Shown here: positions 9,732 to 17,698 of the stretch, piece after piece
How the letters are laid out: each line of letters starts with the position of its first letter
Position numbering within the stretch: the first letter of the stretch is position 1
Assembly (NCBI GenBank): GCA_944376295.1
Contig: CALWCE010000010.1
Location: forward strand, 1-64,000
Length of the DNA: 64,000 nt
Source of the DNA: an uncultured Clostridia bacterium
GTDB lineage: Bacteria; Bacillota; Clostridia; Christensenellales; Borkfalkiaceae
Direction of reading: 5' to 3'
Program-made: the position numbers and the translations under genes
The notes under the pieces: model-generated
Databases searched by the model: none
The model's input: only the letters and a program-made list of their open reading frames with translations
Told to the model about the DNA's origin: nothing

Positions 9732-10561
9732 AGGTCGAGAAAATCTTTGCGGTAATCGATTCCGAAGAGATCGACGAGCTTGACCATATCCTCATCCTTG
9801 ATGGTGTTGACGCGGGGAAGATGCGCCGTGAGCATATAGATCTGCGCGGCCTTTTCCACCGTCTCGATGAGGCCGAACGTCTCGTCGAGCGTCTTGCCTG
9901 CGCCGTAGATGCCGTGCATCGCCCAGACGACGAGGCGGAAGCTCTTCATCTTCTCGGCGGTCGCCTTGCCGATCTCAGCGGTGCCGCAGAGCATCCAGGG
10001 AAGGACGCCCACGCCTTCGGGGAAGACGACGATGCACTCCGTGCACATCTCCCAAAGGGAGTGCGTGAACTTCTTTTCGTCAAGCTCATGCACATAGTTC
10101 ATCGCAAGCGTGTTCGTGGGGTGCGAGTGCATGACGACGCGGTTTTCGGGATCGACGGAAAGGCGCGCGATGTGGCTCATCATGTGCGCGGGAAATTCGG
10201 AAGTGGGCCTGCCGCCGTCCTTGTAGCCCCACAAAAGTTCGACGTTCTTCCCGCCCTTACCGATGCGGACGATGCCGAGGTTGGTCTCGGGGTCCTTTTC
10301 CACGTTCTTGAAGTACTTGCCCGTGCCCGTGACGATGAAGATCTTGCCTTCGAGCGGGGAAGCGTCGAAGTCCACTTCATTGACGCCCATGAGCGGGATG
10401 ACGCGCTCCACCTTGGAAAGGTCGAGATATTCCAAAACTTCCTCTTCCTTCAGAAGATAGCTGATGTTGCCGCCGTTTCTCTCGTCCCAGCCGAGGCGGT
10501 ACATGTTGGCGGTCGTTTCACACATTTCGCGCACGAAGGGCGCAGTCATGATATCCTTCAT
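9728..10561 (-). CDS. rhaD: Rhamnulose-1-phosphate aldolase
   Basis: 277 residues. A class II zinc aldolase that splits L-rhamnulose 1-phosphate into DHAP and L-lactaldehyde. The zinc-binding HSHPTN motif lies near residue 142 (with MSHIARL just before), and the GNISYL motif near 33 is typical of the aldolase II/adducin fold. Start overlaps the rhaA stop by 4 nt, so the two are translationally coupled. Distinguished from fuculose-phosphate aldolase by its greater length and its partners rhaA and rhaB. Confidence 0.92.
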   Translation of the reverse strand: MKDIMTAPFVREMCETTANMYRLGWDERNGGNISYLLKEEEVLEYLDLSKVERVIPLMGVNEVDFDASPLEGKIFIVTGTGKYFKNVEKDPETNLGIVRIGKGGKNVELLWGYKDGGRPTSEFPAHMMSHIARLSVDPENRVVMHSHPTNTLAMNYVHELDEKKFTHSLWEMCTECIVVFPEGVGVLPWMLCGTAEIGKATAEKMKSFRLVVWAMHGIYGAGKTLDETFGLIETVEKAAQIYMLTAHLPRVNTIKDEDMVKLVDLFGIDYRKDFLDL

Positions 10562-11799
10562 TTTCTTTCCTCCAGGATGGTTTTTTCATAGTCGCAAACG
10601 GTCTCGAAATAGTTGTCGTCGAGGCCGCACTCTTTGAGGTACTCTGCCCACACATCGCCGAAGGGAAGCATCTTCACGCGCTCCTGAAGATACATGAGAC
10701 GTGTGAACTCCCCGTTCTCCTGCGCTTCCTTCATGGCGGTATTGGGAAGGAGCAGCGCGTAGAGGAGCGCTTTCTCAACGGAACGCTCGCCCGTCACCCA
10801 GGCAAAGACGCGGTTGATGGAAGCGTCGAAATAGTCGAGTGCGATCTTGACCTTGTCGAGCGCGTCGTTTCTCACCACTTCCTTCATGATCTCCTTGAGC
10901 TCGTCTTCAAAGATGACGACGTGGTCGGAATCCCAGCGGACGGGGCGGGAGACGTGCAGCGCCACTTTATCGTAGAAGGTGAGCATCGAGGGGATCTTGT
11001 CGGAGACGACTTCGGTGGGATGGTAATGCCCGTTGTCGAGGAGCGAGCAGATGCCGCGCGTTGCCGCGTAGTTCTGGCAGAATTCGTTGCTGCCCACCGT
11101 GTAGCTCTCGACGCCGATGCCGAACACCTTGCTCTCGATGGCGGGGATGACCCACTCTTTGTCGTAGCCTTCGAGCATTTCGTCGAGCGACTGCGCGTAT
11201 CTCTTGCGGGGACCGAGACGGTCTGCGGGGATGTCCTTATAGCCGTCGGGGATCCAGATGTTGACAAGGCAGGGGCTGCCCATCTCCTTGCCGAGGTATG
11301 CCGCGATCTCCATGCAGCGCTTGCCGTGCTCCACCCAGAACTTGCGTGTTGCTTCGTCGGGCGAGGAGAGCGTGAGCCCGTCCTTCATCTTGGGGTGCGC
11401 GAAGAAGGTCGGGTTGAAGTCGATGCCGTCATAACCGTGCTCCTTTGCGAATTTCACCCACGGGGCGAAGTGCTTGGGCTCGTACTTGTCGCGGTCCACT
11501 TTGCCTTTGTCCTCGCCGAGGAAGGCGTAGCTCGCATGCACGTTGATGCGCTTTTTGCCGGGCATCAAGGAGAGCGCGAACGCATAGTCCTTGAGGAGTT
11601 CTTCGGGCGTCCTTGCGCGGCCGGGATAGTTGCCCGTCGTCTGGATGCCGCCCGTCAGGCTCTCCGCGCCCTCGAACCCGAGGACGTCGTCGCCCTGCCA
11701 GCAGTGGACGGAGATCGGCACGTTTTTGAGCGCCGCGATCGCCGCATCCGTGTCTACGCCGAACGCGGCATAGGCCTGTTTTGCTTCCTGATAGCTCAT
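10558..11799 (-). CDS. rhaA: L-rhamnose isomerase
   Basis: 413 residues, the usual family length. Interconverts L-rhamnose and L-rhamnulose in the cytosol using Mn2+. The N-terminal segment SVHCWQGDDVLGFE is characteristic, as are the GIDFNPTFFAHPK and LDNGHYHPTE stretches that carry metal and substrate ligands. GGAGG lies just upstream of the ATG. Second gene of the rhaB-rhaA-rhaD unit, about 40 nt after rhaB. Confidence 0.95.
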   Translation of the reverse strand: MSYQEAKQAYAAFGVDTDAAIAALKNVPISVHCWQGDDVLGFEGAESLTGGIQTTGNYPGRARTPEELLKDYAFALSLMPGKKRINVHASYAFLGEDKGKVDRDKYEPKHFAPWVKFAKEHGYDGIDFNPTFFAHPKMKDGLTLSSPDEATRKFWVEHGKRCMEIAAYLGKEMGSPCLVNIWIPDGYKDIPADRLGPRKRYAQSLDEMLEGYDKEWVIPAIESKVFGIGVESYTVGSNEFCQNYAATRGICSLLDNGHYHPTEVVSDKIPSMLTFYDKVALHVSRPVRWDSDHVVIFEDELKEIMKEVVRNDALDKVKIALDYFDASINRVFAWVTGERSVEKALLYALLLPNTAMKEAQENGEFTRLMYLQERVKMLPFGDVWAEYLKECGLDDNYFETVCDYEKTILEERK

Positions 11800-11841
11800 T
11801 GATTTTCCTCCGATAAAATTTGATTTTGACCCATATCGGGT

Positions 11842-13137
11842 TTATTTCATCTGAATTTTCAGATTGCCGAGGGCGGTCGCCTCGACGGGGATGGGCTTGA
11901 CTTCCACGCCGCACACTTCTTGGGCAAGTTCGTTGAGCCAGACATTCTTGGCACCCCCGCCCACGATATACAGCGTTTTGACGGGCTCCCCCGTGCACCC
12001 CGCAAGCTGTTCGAGCGCCTTTTTGTAGCCGAGCGCGAGGCTCCTGTGTGCGCAGCGGAAGTAGTCGCCGAATTCCTTGGGACCCTTCCCTTCGGGGAAT
12101 GCGCTGTCGAATGCTGCCTTCATGCTCTCGGGCGCGAGGAACCGCTCGTCGTTGACGTCTACAAGGCCGTCAAAGCTGCTCTCCTTGCCCGCGTACATGG
12201 CTTCGTCGAAGGTCTTTTCGGGGCACAGCTCCGCCTTTAAGCGGTTGATGACCCACATGCCCATGATGTTTTTGAGAAAGCGGATATAGCCGACGCCGCC
12301 CTCGTTCGTAAAGTTTGCCTTGCAGGCGGCAGGGGTGCAGATGGGCTCTTTGGCGCGGATGCCGAGCAGCGACCAGGTGCCGCTCGAAAGATAGGCGCCC
12401 TCCTGCATGGGGATGCCTTCAACGGCGCTTGCCGTATCGTGCGAGGCGCAGAGGATGACTTTGGTGTTCCCCCCTACCTCGGCTTGAATTTCGGGAAGCA
12501 GTCCGCCGAGTTCATATCCGGGCTGCACGATCGCGCCGAACAAAGTTTCGGGCAGGCCAAGCGTCCGGATGAGCTCCTTATCATATTCGCCCGTCTTTGC
12601 ATTGACGAGCCCCGTCGTTGTCGCGTTGGTGTATTCGTGCGCGCCGACGCCCGTGAGCTTGTACGAAAGATATTCGGGGATCATCAGAAACCCTGTGACG
12701 CCCGCAAGCCTGCCCTGCATCAAGTCGTCGGTAAGCTGATAGACGGTATTGAAGGGCTGGAACTGGATGCCCGTGCGTTCATACAGTTTTTCGAAGGGCA
12801 CTTTGGCGTGCACCGCTTGGACGGCTTGCTTGGTCCTGCCGTCGCGGTAGGCGTAGCAGGGGCGCACTTCCTCTTTCCCTTTGAAGAGCACATAGTCGAC
12901 CGCCCAGGTGTCGATCGCAAGGCTCTCGATCTGAGGATGCTTTGCAAACGCCGCCCTGATGCCCGCTTTCACATGGGAAAAGAGCGCGTCGATATCCCAA
13001 ACGAGATGCCCGTTCTCTTCCTTCACGCCGTTGGGGAAGCGGTAGACTTCCTCTGTGACAAGCTTCCCTTCTTCTTCGTGGCCGACGATGTGCCTGCCGC
13101 TCGAAGCGCCGATGTCGATCGCAAGAAAGTATTTCAT
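11842..13137 (-). CDS. rhaB: Rhamnulokinase
   Basis: 431 residues. FGGY-family kinase that phosphorylates L-rhamnulose at O-1. I chose the ATG at 13137 because the protein then starts MKYFLAIDIGASSGR, the family's ATP-binding beginning, behind GGGAG; the open frame extends 36 codons further upstream without family-like sequence. The SHDTASAVEG and GGGAKNVWLN motifs mark the second ATPase lobe. First gene of the rhamnose operon, diverging from an AraC regulator. Confidence 0.93.
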   Translation of the reverse strand: MKYFLAIDIGASSGRHIVGHEEEGKLVTEEVYRFPNGVKEENGHLVWDIDALFSHVKAGIRAAFAKHPQIESLAIDTWAVDYVLFKGKEEVRPCYAYRDGRTKQAVQAVHAKVPFEKLYERTGIQFQPFNTVYQLTDDLMQGRLAGVTGFLMIPEYLSYKLTGVGAHEYTNATTTGLVNAKTGEYDKELIRTLGLPETLFGAIVQPGYELGGLLPEIQAEVGGNTKVILCASHDTASAVEGIPMQEGAYLSSGTWSLLGIRAKEPICTPAACKANFTNEGGVGYIRFLKNIMGMWVINRLKAELCPEKTFDEAMYAGKESSFDGLVDVNDERFLAPESMKAAFDSAFPEGKGPKEFGDYFRCAHRSLALGYKKALEQLAGCTGEPVKTLYIVGGGAKNVWLNELAQEVCGVEVKPIPVEATALGNLKIQMK

Positions 13138-13165
13138 GTGCGGGTCTCCCTTATCGTTTGATCCT

Positions 13166-13193
13166 ATTATAGCACGCTTTCCGGATGAAACAA
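13166..13193 (-). promoter_or_regulatory. Probable promoter of the rhaB-rhaA-rhaD operon
   Basis: A clear TATAAT (minus strand) 16-17 nt from a TTGTTT-like -35, giving a ~20-nt leader with a GGGAG ribosome site before rhaB. The space to the divergent AraC promoter is about 30 nt, so one regulator-binding region could serve both. Confidence 0.55.
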
Positions 13194-13224
13194 GGACGTA
13201 ATTTTTGCTATTTCCCGCCTCCAC

Positions 13225-13253
13225 TTGACATTTTCTAAAATCCATGATACAAT
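13225..13253 (+). promoter_or_regulatory. Near-consensus promoter of the AraC regulator, leaderless
   Basis: TTGACA, exactly 17 nt, TACAAT. The -10 box ends 6 nt before the ATG, so the expected first transcribed base is the A of the start codon. No Shine-Dalgarno sequence is present. Confidence 0.75.
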
Positions 13254-13259
13254 GAACAT

Positions 13260-14213
13260 ATGGACAGTGCCATCATTGAACAGCTCTCCCGGCTCACGCG
13301 CGAGGAGCAGGATATTTTAAGAGGCAAATCGCTGCAGCGGGGAGACTATACCACTTCCGACCGCTTTATCGTCAACAGCGCCAAATTTCTCGAAGGAAAG
13401 GAGCTCGATCTCCGCCCGCACACGCGTTTTGTCGATTTCCCCGAACACGGGCATGACTATCTCGAATTCATGTACGTCTATGCGGGGCGCATTTCGCACG
13501 TCATCGGGAAAGAGGTCATCACACTGGAGCGCGGCGACATCATCTTCCTCAACCGCCATGCCCGCCATTCCATCAAACGGGCGGGACAGGAAGACATCGG
13601 CATCAATTTCATCGTCTCCGATGCCCTTCTCCGCGTCATCTTCCGCCGCGTGAGCAACAATCCCGTGATGAGCGGCTTTCTTTCGGGCAATTTCGACGAC
13701 GGCGGAGAAGCGGAATACCTCTTCTTCCGCACGCAGAACAACTTCCCCATCCGCAATCTGATGGACAATCTCATCTATGCCGTCGTCAAGCGTACGCAGG
13801 AAGTGTACGCAGGGCTTGTCGAACTGCTCTTTTCCTATCTCGCCTATTACCGCGAAACGCTCGTCAATGCGCTCCGCGTCTCCTCGCCCGACGCAAAGCT
13901 GAGGCGCGCCGTTTCGGAAGTTTTGGAACGCTCCTATCCCGATGCGACGCTTTTCGGGCTTTCTGTATCACTCGGCTACACGGATGCCTATCTTTCCCGC
14001 CGCATCCGCGAAGTGTTCGGAAAGCCCTTCCGTCTCCTTCTTCAGGAGTACCGCCTAAAAGCGGCGGAAGAACTCCTTCGCACCAGCCGTCTTCCCGTCG
14101 AAGAGGTCATTCGCGCCGTGGGCTACGAGAACACGAGCCACTTCTACCGCGCCTTTCAGGAACTTTACGGCGAGACCCCGCATAAGTACCGTAAAAACCA
14201 CGCTGCCCTCTGA
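13260..14213 (+). CDS. AraC family regulator of the rhamnose operon (RhaS/RhaR-like)
   Basis: 317 residues. N-terminal cupin with HGHDYLEFMYVYAG followed by a HARHS motif near 100; C-terminal AraC HTH pair (LFGLSVSLGYTDAYLSRRIR and VEEVIRAVGYENTSHFYRAF). Diverges from rhaB, the arrangement typical of rhamnose activators, so L-rhamnose is the probable effector (inference). The first in-frame ATG directly abuts a near-perfect promoter and has no ribosome site, so the mRNA is predicted leaderless. Followed by a terminator. Confidence 0.85.
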   Translation: MDSAIIEQLSRLTREEQDILRGKSLQRGDYTTSDRFIVNSAKFLEGKELDLRPHTRFVDFPEHGHDYLEFMYVYAGRISHVIGKEVITLERGDIIFLNRHARHSIKRAGQEDIGINFIVSDALLRVIFRRVSNNPVMSGFLSGNFDDGGEAEYLFFRTQNNFPIRNLMDNLIYAVVKRTQEVYAGLVELLFSYLAYYRETLVNALRVSSPDAKLRRAVSEVLERSYPDATLFGLSVSLGYTDAYLSRRIREVFGKPFRLLLQEYRLKAAEELLRTSRLPVEEVIRAVGYENTSHFYRAFQELYGETPHKYRKNHAAL

Positions 14214-14224
14214 TGCGCGAAAAT

Positions 14225-14282
14225 CCTGCCTTGCGGCGGGCTTTTTTATGTAGGAAGAGGCGGCGTTTTCGCCGTCTCTTCC
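14225..14282. terminator. Terminator and second hairpin after the AraC gene
   Basis: CCTGCC-TTGC-GGCGGG followed by CTTTTTT ends the AraC transcript. A second hairpin (13-bp arms, TTTT loop, 14253-14282) follows; on the minus strand the pair may also end the small membrane-protein transcript. Confidence 0.7.
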
Positions 14283-14311
14283 ATTGCAAGCGGTTGTGCA
14301 ATAACTTCCGC

Positions 14312-14563
14312 TTAGTGTTTGAAGATCTTATCGTAAAGCCATATCACAAGATTGAGAGCGACCAGCATGATCGCAACAGTAATGATAATAACAGCGCCAA
14401 CAATACAATCGCCCGGACGTACGAGCGTGCCTACATAAAAATGACTTGCATTTTTATATGAATTCGCCAAAGTAATGAGATAGACACAGGGGCTTATCAG
14501 GTTCCAAAGAAGGAATGCGCTGACTACGCTGATTATTATTTTAATTTTTGTTGATTTTTGCAT
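14312..14563 (-). CDS. Small membrane protein, paralogue of the neighbour
   Basis: 83 residues. ATG chosen for the AAAGGAG site 6 nt upstream. Basic N-terminus (MQKSTKIK), one hydrophobic segment at ~8-30, a short hydrophilic loop with NASHFYVG, and a second segment at ~50-75 ending ALNLVIWLYDKIFK. The last ~13 residues nearly match the adjacent 81-residue protein (ALNLVIWFYDKIFK), so the two arose by duplication. No family recognised. Likely a two-span inner membrane protein with both ends in the cytosol. Confidence 0.7.
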   Translation of the reverse strand: MQKSTKIKIIISVVSAFLLWNLISPCVYLITLANSYKNASHFYVGTLVRPGDCIVGAVIIITVAIMLVALNLVIWLYDKIFKH

Positions 14564-14696
14564 GAATTTCTCCTTTGATGTGAAATAATTTCTCTTTCTT
14601 TTCATAAAAACACAATCATTGTAACATATTCACGTTCATTTGTATTGCATGAAAACCGCTTTTTTGCAGATTTGTCGCTTGTTTTTGAAAACCCTT

Positions 14697-14758
14697 TATT
14701 TTTCATCAAAAAGACCCGCCTTGCGGCGGGTCGTGATTTTGATTTGTTATGTTTTCAG
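14697..14758. repeat. 62-bp direct repeat, copy 1, carrying a terminator
   Basis: Identical over 62 nt to the copy at 15150-15211. On the minus strand it contains GACCCGCC-GCAA-GGCGGGTC followed by TTTTT, an intrinsic terminator for the GTG-start small membrane gene. Confidence 0.85.
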
Positions 14759-14796
14759 ATTTCCGTCTGCCTCATGAGGTGAAGAGAAAGCCGTTT

Positions 14797-15042
14797 TCAA
14801 TCTTTGAAGATCTTATCGTAAAACCAAATAACGAGGTTGAGTGCGATCACAAAGGCTGCGATCAAGAAACAGCCGATCAGGCAAAATGTGTACATCCCTT
14901 CAAAAGTAACATAATTTTCCTGTAAGATTGGAATATATACATTTATCATTTCATATAGGCATGCGATCGTCTCCGCCAACAGATACAAAATGAATAGGCT
15001 GACTGTTGAAACAGCAATTTTCTTTTTCGTCGTTTTTTTCAC
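14797..15042 (-). CDS. Small membrane protein, GTG start
   Basis: 81 residues. The GTG is chosen because AAAGGAG stands 8 nt upstream and the product begins with a basic MKKTTKKK stretch. Two hydrophobic segments (~9-32 and ~50-73) and a C-terminus ALNLVIWFYDKIFK shared with the downstream paralogue. Ends just before a terminator that is identical to the one behind the next upstream gene. No function can be assigned. Its duplication with the same terminator suggests a recent tandem event. Confidence 0.7.
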   Translation of the reverse strand: MKKTTKKKIAVSTVSLFILYLLAETIACLYEMINVYIPILQENYVTFEGMYTFCLIGCFLIAAFVIALNLVIWFYDKIFKD

Positions 15043-15149
15043 AAGAAGCTCCTTTCAATATTACTTATTGAGATTATCATAAAAAACAGTGGTTGTATTG
15101 CAGAAAACATTGTATTTATTGCGGAATTTTGCTTTAATTTCAACTTTTC

Positions 15150-15211
15150 TATTTTTCATCAAAAAGACCCGCCTTGCGGCGGGTCGTGATTTTGATTTGT
15201 TATGTTTTCAG
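15150..15211. repeat. 62-bp direct repeat, copy 2, carrying a terminator
   Basis: Second copy of the 14697-14758 element. It begins 1 nt after the stop of the serine hydrolase gene on the minus strand and supplies its intrinsic terminator. Confidence 0.85.
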
Positions 15212-15212
15212 G

Positions 15213-16076
15213 TCAAAGCTGCGGCCAGAGCGTATCGTAGATGGCGCGGAAGATAAGAGGGACGTGTCTGCTCTCGGAAACGACGGTAACAACGGCATCC
15301 TTTTCGGGGAAGACGACGGAAAGCTGCCCGTTCTTGCCGTCGGCGCGGAAGGAGTGCTTTTCCCCCATCCAGAAGAAATACCCGTAAGGCGCCGCCGACT
15401 GCGGGCGGGTGCACTCTTGGAGCCAGCCCTCGTCGATGAGCTGCTTCCCTTCCCACTTCCCCTTTTGCAGCAGAAGCATGCCGAAGCGGTGCAGTTCGGA
15501 AAGGGTGAGCATGAGCCCGCTCGAGCCGAACGTGTTGCCCAAGGGATCGACTTCCCAGGTCGGGCGCTTGATGTTGAGCGGAGCGAACAGGCGGGGCGTC
15601 AGGTATTCCACAAGATCGCACCCCGCGCGTCTCTGCACGAGCATCCCCGCAAGGTACGGTCCTGCGTTGCTGTAAACAAAGGTGCTCCCGGGTTCATGCA
15701 CGAACGGGATGGAGAGCGCCAGCTTCACCCAATCGTCCTCTTCGTAGAGCGGGCGGTAAGGACCCATGAGCTCCGCCTTTTCCTGCCCGAGGCACATGGT
15801 GAGAAGGTCTCGCACCTTCGCTTTTTTCAGGTTTTCGCTGCATTCGGGCGGCAGACTTTTAGAAAAGGCTTCGGTGAGCGGCTCGTCAATGGAAAGAAGC
15901 CCTTCGCTTTGCGCAAGCCCCACGGCGCAGGCGACAAAACTCTTGGATGCGGAATAGACGTTGCGCCGCACTTCCTCGTCCCACGTCGCATGGACGAGCT
16001 CTTTTCCCCCTTGCGAGACTTTGAGACCCAGAACGCCCGTGAGCCGCGCAACTTCGTCGAAATATTTGATATCCAT
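15213..16076 (-). CDS. Beta-lactamase-family serine hydrolase
   Basis: 287 residues. ATG at 16076 chosen for its GAGGGG site at 8-nt spacing. SxxK motif in VYSASKSF (near residue 50) and YSN (in VYSNAGPYL) match the class C/penicillin-binding serine hydrolase fold; later HSFRADGKNGQ probably takes the place of the third motif. No signal peptide, so it is likely a cytosolic esterase or peptidase rather than a secreted beta-lactamase. The ribosome site lies inside a 9-bp hairpin, so translation may be restrained. It follows spoVAE by about 50 nt. Confidence 0.78.
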   Translation of the reverse strand: MDIKYFDEVARLTGVLGLKVSQGGKELVHATWDEEVRRNVYSASKSFVACAVGLAQSEGLLSIDEPLTEAFSKSLPPECSENLKKAKVRDLLTMCLGQEKAELMGPYRPLYEEDDWVKLALSIPFVHEPGSTFVYSNAGPYLAGMLVQRRAGCDLVEYLTPRLFAPLNIKRPTWEVDPLGNTFGSSGLMLTLSELHRFGMLLLQKGKWEGKQLIDEGWLQECTRPQSAAPYGYFFWMGEKHSFRADGKNGQLSVVFPEKDAVVTVVSESRHVPLIFRAIYDTLWPQL

Positions 16077-16079
16077 AAT

Positions 16080-16122
16080 AAACGCCCCTCTTTTCTCTAT
16101 CCTATCACAGAGCGGGGCGTTT
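16080..16122 (-). promoter_or_regulatory. Hairpin burying the serine hydrolase ribosome site
   Basis: On the minus strand AAACGCCCC pairs perfectly with GGGGCGTTT across a ~25-nt loop. The 3' arm contains the GAGGGG ribosome site. The same hairpin, followed by TTTATT, could be a weak terminator for spoVAE. Confidence 0.6.
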
Positions 16123-16129
16123 GTCAAGT

Positions 16130-16507
16130 TCAGTTATGTTTGGTGTGCGATTTGAAGATGACAGACATGAGGAAGGAAAAGACGATGGCGGCAGTCACGC
16201 CCGCGCTTGCCGCCGCGAGCGAGCCCGTCAGCGCCTGAAACAGCCCTTGCTCCGCGCCCTTCATCGCTCCGTTCGCAAGCAGATACCCGAACCCGCAGAT
16301 GGGCACCGTCGCACCCGCGCCCGCAAATTCAACGAGCGGCTGATAAAGCCCCAGCGCGGTGAGCCCGATGCCGATGAGCATAAAGAGGACTAAGATCTTG
16401 CCCGAGGTGAGGTCGGTGAGATTGATGACGACCTGCGCCGCCGTGCAGATGAGCCCGCCCACCGCGAACGCTTTTAAAAACATGAGAACGATCTCGATGT
16501 ATTCCAT
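16130..16507 (-). CDS. spoVAE: Stage V sporulation protein AE
   Basis: 125 residues, family length. Integral membrane component of the SpoVA channel that moves dipicolinic acid into the forespore and out again at germination. Four or so hydrophobic segments; the GATVPICGFGYLLANGAMKG stretch is highly characteristic. AAGGAG precedes the ATG. It sits 54 nt after spoVAD in the same direction. spoVAC, which normally precedes spoVAD, is not here. Confidence 0.88.
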   Translation of the reverse strand: MEYIEIVLMFLKAFAVGGLICTAAQVVINLTDLTSGKILVLFMLIGIGLTALGLYQPLVEFAGAGATVPICGFGYLLANGAMKGAEQGLFQALTGSLAAASAGVTAAIVFSFLMSVIFKSHTKHN

Positions 16508-16561
16508 ATGTCGGTCTCCTTGTTCGGGCGGGTATTCCCGCCTTACTGTTGATAGAAAAAG

Positions 16562-17554
16562 TTACGCTTCGAGCGTCACGGCGTGGGCGATGCAGGGGAT
16601 GCTCTCCCCTTGCCCCGAAGAGACTGTGGAAAGGAGCGCGCCCGTCGCCACAAACAGCACGTGCCTGAGCTGCCGCATGCGCATCTTTTCGAAGAGATAG
16701 GAACAGAGCACGAGCGCCGAACAGCCCGCGCCGCTCCCGCCTTGGTATTCGTCTTCGATGACGTTATAGACGATCTCCCCGCAGTCCACATGATTGGAGG
16801 AGATGTCTATCCCCTTTTCGCGGGTCAGGTCTTTTAAGATGCGGCTGCCGAGCGCACCCAGATCCCCCGTGACGATGAGATCGTAATCTTCGGGCGTTTT
16901 GCCGCCCTCCTTCAAGTGCGCTAAGATGGTATCCGCTGCCGCTGGCGCCATCGCTGCTCCCATGTTGTTGACGTCCGTCACGCCGAAGTCGACCACCTTT
17001 CCGAGCGTAGCGCCCGTTATTGCAATGCCGTCTCCCTCTCTTGCAAGCAGCGCTGCCCCTGCGCCCGTTACCGTCCACTGCGCCTGCGGCGGGCGGATGC
17101 AGCCGAGCTCCAACGGATAGCGGTACTGCCGTTCGGCGGAAGCAAAGTGGCTGCCCGTCGCCGCAATGGCGTAAGGAACATGCCCGCCGTCCAAAAAGGC
17201 CGCCGAGAGGAAAAGGCTTTCCGCCATCGTCGAACATGCGCCGTACACGCCCAAAAACGGGATATCGAACTCCCGCGCGGCAAAGCTTGCCGAAATGATC
17301 TGATTGAGAAGATCGCCCGAGACGAGCAGCCCCACGTCCTCTCTTTTCAGTCCGCCCTTTTTGATGGCGCCGTCGATGACGTGGATGAGCATCTTGCATT
17401 CCGCCCGCTCGTACGTTGTTTCTCCGAACATATCGTCTTTGAGCAAAGTATCGGCATATTTTCCGATGATGCCCTCGCTTTCCTTCGTGCCCGCGATAGA
17501 ACTCACCGAAACGATCTTCGGTCGAGTTTTGAATGTGATGGTCTGCCCGCTCAT
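16562..17554 (-). CDS. spoVAD: Stage V sporulation protein AD
   Basis: 330 residues. Thiolase-fold protein that binds dipicolinic acid on the SpoVA channel. The GVYGACSTMAESL motif (cysteine at the thiolase-like position), GSHFASAERQYRYPLE and a terminal cysteine-containing GCSALVLCSYLF are typical. The ATG has no Shine-Dalgarno site and lies 6 nt from a sigma-G-like -10 box, so a leaderless forespore transcript is predicted. Diverges from the Gx transporter/Rnf operon. Confidence 0.92.
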   Translation of the reverse strand: MSGQTITFKTRPKIVSVSSIAGTKESEGIIGKYADTLLKDDMFGETTYERAECKMLIHVIDGAIKKGGLKREDVGLLVSGDLLNQIISASFAAREFDIPFLGVYGACSTMAESLFLSAAFLDGGHVPYAIAATGSHFASAERQYRYPLELGCIRPPQAQWTVTGAGAALLAREGDGIAITGATLGKVVDFGVTDVNNMGAAMAPAAADTILAHLKEGGKTPEDYDLIVTGDLGALGSRILKDLTREKGIDISSNHVDCGEIVYNVIEDEYQGGSGAGCSALVLCSYLFEKMRMRQLRHVLFVATGALLSTVSSGQGESIPCIAHAVTLEA

Positions 17555-17560
17555 TGCTGA

Positions 17561-17590
17561 TACTTTGCGCTGATTGGCTTGGGAATATGC
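17561..17590 (-). promoter_or_regulatory. Sigma-G-like promoter of spoVAD, leaderless
   Basis: GCATA, 18-nt spacer, CAAAGTA on the minus strand. This fits the forespore sigma-G pattern (GHATR, 17-18, CATNHTA) with two -10 mismatches. The -10 ends 6 nt before the ATG. Confidence 0.55.
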
Positions 17591-17661
17591 AAGTATGATG
17601 CTGTTTTCAGGGGAAACAAAAAATAAACGGCTCCAAACGTGAAAATTATTCGCCCATATTG

Positions 17662-17690
17662 TTTACTACTTGCAAATTTTCGTGTATAAT
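17662..17690 (+). promoter_or_regulatory. Promoter of the Rnf-linked operon, near-leaderless
   Basis: TTTACT, 17-nt spacer, TATAAT. Eight nt separate the -10 from the ATG of the Gx transporter gene, leaving a 0-2 nt leader and no room for a ribosome site. Confidence 0.65.
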
Positions 17691-17698
17691 GGACTCAT

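Noticed and set aside
15213-16076. True secreted beta-lactamase
   Set aside because: No signal peptide; the motifs fit the broader serine hydrolase/esterase group.
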